DNA of 8,315 nt from an uncultured Roseburia sp. Its GTDB lineage: Bacteria; Bacillota; Clostridia; Lachnospirales; Lachnospiraceae. The DNA is taken from contig CAJTYI010000107.1 in NCBI GenBank assembly GCA_910584215.1, positions 1-8,315 on the forward strand. Direction: 5' to 3'. The notes beneath the pieces are model-generated. The model was not told where the DNA came from. It saw only the letters and a list, made by a program, of their open reading frames with translations, and made no database searches. The translations under genes and the position numbers were made by a program. How positions within the stretch are numbered: position 1 is the first letter of the stretch; every line of letters begins with the position of its first letter. Positions 5,983 to 8,315 of this stretch are shown piece by piece.

Positions 5983-6036
5983 GCGACAGAGACAGGAGTG
6001 CAAACGGAGACGATTATATTTTCATAGAGAGGACAA

Positions 6037-6083
6037 TATGGCAGGAGGAGACACTTTGTGGGAAAGTGTCTCCTCTTGCCATA
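6037..6083 (+). repeat. Long hairpin (21-bp stem) in the leader of the MATE gene
   Basis: Arms 6037-6057 and 6063-6083 pair along their whole length with a single G-U, around a 5-base loop. The 5' arm contains GGAGGAG, a Shine-Dalgarno-like sequence locked in the stem. No T-run follows on either strand, so it is not a standard terminator. It ends 7 bases before the AGGA ribosome binding site of the MATE gene. It could be a protein-binding palindrome, an RNA stability or processing element, or a small repeated element. Confidence 0.85.
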
Positions 6084-6101
6084 CAAAGACAGGATTACAT
6101 A

Positions 6102-7439
6102 ATGGAAAATATGCTATTTTCTAAACAGGATTTAAAAAAGTTAATTATACCGCTGGTATTGGAACAGACACTGGCGATCAGCATAGGGCTGTTTGATACG
6201 CTGATGGTATCCTCCTGCGGGGAGGCGGCCGTTTCGGGCGTCTCACTCGTGGACAGCATCAGTATCTTATTGTTGCAGGTCATGGCGGCGCTGGCGACCG
6301 GAGGAGCCGTAGTGTGCAGTCAATATCTGGGCAAGGGCAAAGAGGGGGAGGCGAAGCGCTCCGCCGGACAGCTTATGTTTGTGATGATACTGACCTCTCT
6401 GGTGATTATGGCAATTGCCCTTTTGTCCTACCGATTTCTGCTGCGCTGGATATTTGGAACAATCGAGGCGGATGTCATGCGCAACGCGGAGATTTATTTT
6501 GTTATCTCTGCGGTGTCCTATCCTTTTTTGGGCATCTATAATGCGGGAGCCGCATTGTTTCGCAGTATCGGCAACAGTAAAATCAGTATGTATACCAGCC
6601 TGGTAATGAATTTAATCAACATTTCGGGCAATGCGCTGTTTATCTTTGCCTTTCACTGGGGGGTGACTGGTGCGGCTGTAGCGACGCTGATTGCGCGTGT
6701 GGCGGCGGCGGTTTATATCGGGGTGCTGTTGTGTAAAAAAGATCATCCGCTCTGTGTCGCTACGAGGGACAGCCTGCATCCGAATGCAATAATTATCGGT
6801 AAAATACTAAAAATCGGTATTCCCAGCGGCATTGAAAACGGTATGTTTCAGGTAGGCAAGCTGTTGGTATCGAGTATCACTGCGACATTTGGGACGGCTG
6901 CGATTGCAGCCAATGCCGTGGGCAGCAGCATTGCAGGCGTTTTTAATATTCCCGGAAGCGCCATTGGACTATCTATGGTGACGGTGATTGGCCGCTGTAT
7001 CGGCGCCGGGGAAAAAGAGCAGGCGCGCTATTACGGCAAAAATCTGATGAAGCTTGCCTATATTGGCATGATAAGCGCACAGGTGCTGCTGCTTGTGATT
7101 TTGCAGCCACTGCTGCACTGCTTTGCGTTGTCAAAGGAGGCGATTGCCATTGGGCGTCAGCTTTTGACAACATTCGCCATTTTTTCCGCTTTGATCTGGC
7201 CGCTCAGCTTTACCATGCCAAATCTGCTGCGCGCCGCCGGAGACGCAAAATATACAATGGAAGTAAGTGTATTCTCTATGTGGGTATTTAGGGTGCTCAG
7301 CAGCTATTTTTTCGCTGGAACCTTAAAACTTGGCGTGCTCGGCGTTTGGATTGCAATGTATGTGGATTGGGGATTCCGCTCCGTGATGTTTACCCTGCGC
7401 TATCGCAGCGGTAAATGGCAGAATAAAAAAGTGGTGTAG
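6102..7439 (+). CDS. MATE-family multidrug/solute efflux transporter
   Basis: A 445-residue inner-membrane protein with about 12 hydrophobic segments in two homologous halves, the second starting near residue 236 (LKIGIPSGIENGMFQ). MATE proteins export drugs or metabolites in exchange for Na+ or H+. Family features are the early FDTLMVS (31-37), GGAVVCSQYLGKGK (67-80), NISGNALFIF (172-181) with WGVTGAAVATLIA (185-197), and late LLRAAGDAKY. A GTG at 6066 opens the frame earlier but lies inside the hairpin stem. ATG 6102 with AGGA (6091-6094) is preferred; ATG 6111 is also possible. Substrate is unknown. It lies 205 bp behind pta, and co-transcription cannot be excluded since no clear terminator separates them. 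No intrinsic terminator is visible behind it either. Confidence 0.92.
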   Translation: MENMLFSKQDLKKLIIPLVLEQTLAISIGLFDTLMVSSCGEAAVSGVSLVDSISILLLQVMAALATGGAVVCSQYLGKGKEGEAKRSAGQLMFVMILTSLVIMAIALLSYRFLLRWIFGTIEADVMRNAEIYFVISAVSYPFLGIYNAGAALFRSIGNSKISMYTSLVMNLINISGNALFIFAFHWGVTGAAVATLIARVAAAVYIGVLLCKKDHPLCVATRDSLHPNAIIIGKILKIGIPSGIENGMFQVGKLLVSSITATFGTAAIAANAVGSSIAGVFNIPGSAIGLSMVTVIGRCIGAGEKEQARYYGKNLMKLAYIGMISAQVLLLVILQPLLHCFALSKEAIAIGRQLLTTFAIFSALIWPLSFTMPNLLRAAGDAKYTMEVSVFSMWVFRVLSSYFFAGTLKLGVLGVWIAMYVDWGFRSVMFTLRYRSGKWQNKKVV

Positions 7440-7448
7440 ACAAAGGTT

Positions 7449-7498
7449 TGTGGATAATGCATCAGGCATGTGGATAATTATGTGGATAATGTGGATAA
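7449..7498 (-). promoter_or_regulatory. Cluster of four perfect DnaA boxes
   Basis: TGTGGATAA, the exact complement of the consensus DnaA box TTATCCACA, occurs at 7449-7457, 7469-7477, 7481-7489 and 7490-7498. All four are in the same orientation, with start-to-start spacings of 20, 12 and 9 bp; the last two abut. The cluster begins 10 bp after the MATE stop codon and is followed by strongly AT-rich DNA. It could be a DnaA-titrating or regulatory cluster, a secondary or integrated origin, or DnaA control of the downstream gene. No dnaA, dnaN or rpmH lies in the window. Confidence 0.85.
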
Positions 7499-7645
7499 AA
7501 CAGTAAATAACATAATTATTACAAAATTGTTTCACAATTTGGCAAAGTTATTGCAAATAAATAAAAATGATGTAAAGAAAAATATATTTAATTTGCCGAA
7601 AAGCATTTAATTTTTTGCTAAAATATAGTAAAATAGTACAAAAGA
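7499..7645. other. Very AT-rich non-coding stretch next to the DnaA boxes
   Basis: By hand count roughly four-fifths A+T, with no gene. It contains a 17-bp hairpin sequence (7524-7540, AAATTGT/ACAATTT with a 3-base loop) and a possible -10 box TAAAAT (7629-7634) for the downstream gene, but I find no good -35. Next to the DnaA boxes it resembles a DNA-unwinding element; equally it may be an ordinary AT-rich promoter region. Confidence 0.5.
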
Positions 7646-7688
7646 CGCATAGCAGGGTCATGTGTAATGAAGTTTATTGGGGGAAGAC

Positions 7689-8315
7689 ATGAGAAAGTTG
7701 ATGGGGAATTGCCTGGTTTGGGGGCTATGCCTGAGCATTTTTGCAGGCTGTTGGGGAACAGCGGTTGCGGTGCAGGCGGCGCAGGCAAAGACCATCCGTA
7801 TAGGCTATTTCGAGATGAAAGGTTTTATGTCCAAAGATTTATCTGATAATATTACCGGATATAGTATGGACTATTTAAATAGGATTGCAGCTTTTACCGG
7901 ATGGGAGTATGAATTTATAGAAGTATCGGACATAGAGGCAGGTTTGGAGGCGCTGAGCCGGCACGAGATTGATCTGATCGCGCCTTGTCAATTGACGCAG
8001 CAGCGACTGCGAAAGTATGATTATACGGCGGCAGCGATCGGTACACAGTATTCTGTGCTGGTGACACGTATCAACAACGAAAAATTTTTGTACGAAGATT
8101 ATGAGAGTTTCAACCGTATGCAGATCGGTATTGTAAAAAATGATTCGCTGATGGGAAACTTTATCCAGTATAAACTGGAGAAAGGGTTCAGCGCGTTTTT
8201 TCATTATTATGACAGCCAGCAGGAAGCGCTGACTGCGCTGCAGGCCGGCGAGATAGACGGGGCAAGCGACTTCCAATGCTTTATGCGCCTTGTTCTGCCC
8301 AACTCCACCACCATC
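7689..8315 (+). CDS. Exported protein with solute-binding (SBP family 3-like) domain, 3' end outside window
   Basis: Partial; 209 codons are present with no stop before the edge. Residues 1-33 look like a signal peptide (MRK, hydrophobic core, AQA-KT as possible cleavage site). FAGC (18-21) is a weak lipobox, so a lipoprotein is possible. From residue 36 the pattern IRIGYFEMKGF, then GYSMDYLNRIA-x-x-TGWEYEFIEV, EALSRHEIDLIAP, IGTQYSVLV, IGIVKNDSL and ALQAGEIDGASD follows the amino-acid-type periplasmic binding fold. It could be a stand-alone transporter binding protein. In Lachnospiraceae such domains also often head membrane sensors with GGDEF, HD or kinase parts, and the missing half would decide. 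ATG 7689 follows GGGGGAAG (7679-7686), a close but usable spacing. It lies downstream of the DnaA boxes. Confidence 0.8.
   Translation, partial: MRKLMGNCLVWGLCLSIFAGCWGTAVAVQAAQAKTIRIGYFEMKGFMSKDLSDNITGYSMDYLNRIAAFTGWEYEFIEVSDIEAGLEALSRHEIDLIAPCQLTQQRLRKYDYTAAAIGTQYSVLVTRINNEKFLYEDYESFNRMQIGIVKNDSLMGNFIQYKLEKGFSAFFHYYDSQQEALTALQAGEIDGASDFQCFMRLVLPNSTTI

Noticed and set aside
7323..7535. Minus-strand open frame across the MATE 3' end and DnaA boxes
   Set aside because: Mostly antisense to a well-supported membrane protein gene; it would encode the boxes as a random peptide.
7573..7602. Possible sigma-28 (flagellar/motility type) promoter, TAAA...GCCGAAAA
   Set aside because: The spacing between the two parts is 18 bases rather than about 15, and the -10 part matches imperfectly in an AT-rich region.

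Overview
This window looks like chromosomal DNA from an anaerobic, low-to-mid GC Firmicute, most likely a Clostridia/Lachnospiraceae-type gut bacterium. The evidence is a rubredoxin-first ('reverse') rubrerythrin beside a short PerR, an Alu-domain-bearing Gram-positive SRP RNA directly behind tadA, strong TTGACA/TATAAT promoters with purine-rich ribosome binding sites, and a long lineage-type protein of unknown function. I cannot name the species from sequence alone.

Left part (1-1611, minus strand): after about 320 bases with no recognisable gene come a terminator, the peroxide/oxygen-defence gene rbr and its regulator gene perR. Both genes have a 17-bp-spaced sigma-A promoter, and both carry a related palindrome of the form AGTAA-nn-GTTACT against the -10 box. 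This looks like a self-contained PerR regulatory circuit with autoregulation and repression of rbr.

Middle (1676-4343): a divergently transcribed 460-residue protein of unknown function has a 69-bp in-frame tandem repeat (six units of 23 residues) between two conserved-looking end domains. It converges with a GNAT acetyltransferase, with only 12 bp between the two stop codons. Next come tadA (tRNA A34 deaminase) and the SRP RNA gene (ffs).

Right part (4344-8315, plus strand): ffs is followed by pta (phosphotransacetylase) rather than the dnaX often found there, and pta has no ackA behind it. The 3' end of pta, including its stop codon, is duplicated 78 bp downstream. A 21-bp-stem hairpin then sits just before the ribosome binding site of a MATE-family efflux gene. 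Directly after the MATE gene are four perfect DnaA boxes (TGTGGATAA) in 50 bp, all in one orientation, followed by about 145 bp of very AT-rich DNA. This is an oriC-like or DnaA-titration-like arrangement away from any dnaA/dnaN gene, and it is the most striking non-coding signal in the window. The last feature is the 5' part of an exported solute-binding-domain protein cut by the window edge.
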